Assembly: GCA_014378225.1 (NCBI GenBank)
Contig: JACMOA010000056.1
Coordinates: forward strand, 1-5,158
From: Deinococcales bacterium
GTDB lineage: Bacteria; Deinococcota; Deinococci; Deinococcales; Deinococcaceae
Length of the DNA stretch: 5,158 nucleotides
Direction of reading: 5' to 3'
Shown: piece after piece, positions 4,630-5,158 of the stretch
Position numbering within the stretch: the stretch's first letter is position 1
Layout: every line of letters starts with the position of its first letter
Position numbers and translations under genes: made by a program
The notes under the pieces: model-generated
Told to the model about the DNA's origin: nothing
Seen by the model: only the letters and a program-made list of their open reading frames with translations
The model's database searches: none

Positions 4630-5158
4630 ATGCAGCCTTTTCAACCCTTACCACGCAGTATTTTGATTCTGGGATTTGCCGCTTTTTTTCTGATTGGCCT
4701 CGAGCAGTCTCTTTTTGGCCCCGCGTTCTCGGCCCTGAATGGGCGTTTCGCGCTCGAGCCGGGTGCGGTGGGGAGTGTTGTCACCTCACATTTCCTGGGC
4801 GTCACGCTGGGAACGCTGGTCAGCGGTGTAATTTTGAGCCGTCTGCGGGTTCGGGGCGTGGCGCTGCTCTCGAGCGTGGCGTGCGGGGTGGGACTGCTGT
4901 TGGTCGGGATAGCTCCAAGCTGGATTCTGGCCCTGCTGGGCGCGTTTCTATCTGGTCTGGGCTTTGGCGGCATCAGCGGAGGATTTGGCACGCTTTTCAG
5001 CTCGAGGGGAAGGGGTGGAAGTGCGGCGCTCAGCCTGATTAACGCATTTTGGGGCGTAGGGTCCATCGTGGGGCCACTGCTGGCTAACCGTTTGCTCGAG
5101 CGGGGACTGAACCTCTATTTCGGCAGTGCCGCCGCCCTTTTTGGCGGATTGGTGGTCA
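4630..5158 (+). CDS. Major facilitator superfamily transporter, N-terminal half (cut by the window end)
   Basis: An inner-membrane transporter; 176 codons are visible without a stop. Predicted membrane helices lie at about residues 10-32, 46-69, 76-95, 97-121, 134-155 and from 162 on, the first six of an expected 12. The loop between helices 2 and 3 reads SRLRVRG, a form of the MFS signature after helix 2 (G-x-L-x-D-R-x-G-R). Helix 5 carries NAFWGVGSIVGPLLA, like the family's G-x-x-x-G-P motif. The substrate cannot be told. ATG at 4630 gives a short N-terminus before helix 1, as usual. The frame stays open upstream to 4522, with GTG 4576 as the only alternative start. No Shine-Dalgarno sequence precedes 4630; TAAGCT (4616-4621) eight bases upstream could be the -10 box of a leaderless mRNA. 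It diverges from the type ISP remnant. Confidence 0.88.
   Translation, partial: MQPFQPLPRSILILGFAAFFLIGLEQSLFGPAFSALNGRFALEPGAVGSVVTSHFLGVTLGTLVSGVILSRLRVRGVALLSSVACGVGLLLVGIAPSWILALLGAFLSGLGFGGISGGFGTLFSSRGRGGSAALSLINAFWGVGSIVGPLLANRLLERGLNLYFGSAAALFGGLVV

Larger units (their letters stand above)
184..5100. repeat. Dispersed, highly iterated palindrome CTCGAG (50 copies)
   Basis: Reading the whole window gives 50 CTCGAG sites, from 184 to 5095 (start positions), about one per 103 bases. At equal base frequencies 1.3 would be expected, and about 1.6 at 57% GC. Thirty-seven lie in coding frames and 13 between genes or in the open stretch before the remnant's ATG. Most are extended by G before or C after. 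This parallels HIP1 (GCGATCGC) of cyanobacteria but with a different core. Confidence 0.97.

Noticed and set aside
4410..5066. Overlapping long frames on both strands (4410-5042 plus, 4641-5066 minus)
   Set aside because: They are Arg/Pro/Gly-rich shadows of the MFS transporter and the type ISP remnant and show no domain signature.

Overview
The window looks like chromosomal DNA of a member of the Deinococcota, most likely a Thermaceae / Meiothermus-like thermophile. The main reason is a tRNA Gm18 methyltransferase (TrmH) that follows the Thermus thermophilus enzyme almost motif for motif. A likely leaderless GTG-start gene with a TATACT -10 box just upstream is consistent with that group. 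The genus is an inference; no 16S or other marker is present.

Layout from left to right. Positions 1-122 are the right edge of a 36-bp tandem repeat. trmH is on the minus strand at 142-843. Next comes an intergenic stretch with a rho-independent terminator and degenerate heptanucleotide repeats. A 522-residue minus-strand protein (952-2520) joins a catalytically dead Cys/Met-metabolism PLP-enzyme fold to a C-terminal HRDC domain through a Pro/Ala-rich linker. The 336-bp gap 2521-2856 holds the promoter of that gene, heptad repeats, a long hairpin (2742-2803) and the terminator of the next gene. A secreted alpha/beta hydrolase lies at 2857-3735 on the minus strand. The 294-bp gap 3736-4029 contains the hydrolase ribosome-binding site and a striking array of four CTCGAG palindromes at exact 11-bp spacing. 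A C-terminal remnant of a type ISP restriction-modification enzyme is at 4030-4560 on the minus strand. Diverging from it, an MFS transporter starts at 4630 on the plus strand and runs off the window end.

The genes do not form an obvious pathway. trmH and the HRDC-fusion gene are co-directional but separated by a terminator, and the hydrolase has its own terminator, so most look like single-gene transcription units. The dominant feature is global: the palindrome CTCGAG occurs 50 times in 5.16 kb (about 1 to 1.6 expected). It falls inside genes almost always in the Leu-Glu or Ser-Ser/Arg codon phases, and it also sits at the apex of both terminators, next to the hydrolase ribosome-binding site and in the 11-bp array. 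This is a HIP1-like highly iterated palindrome and is the best candidate here for an under-described system.
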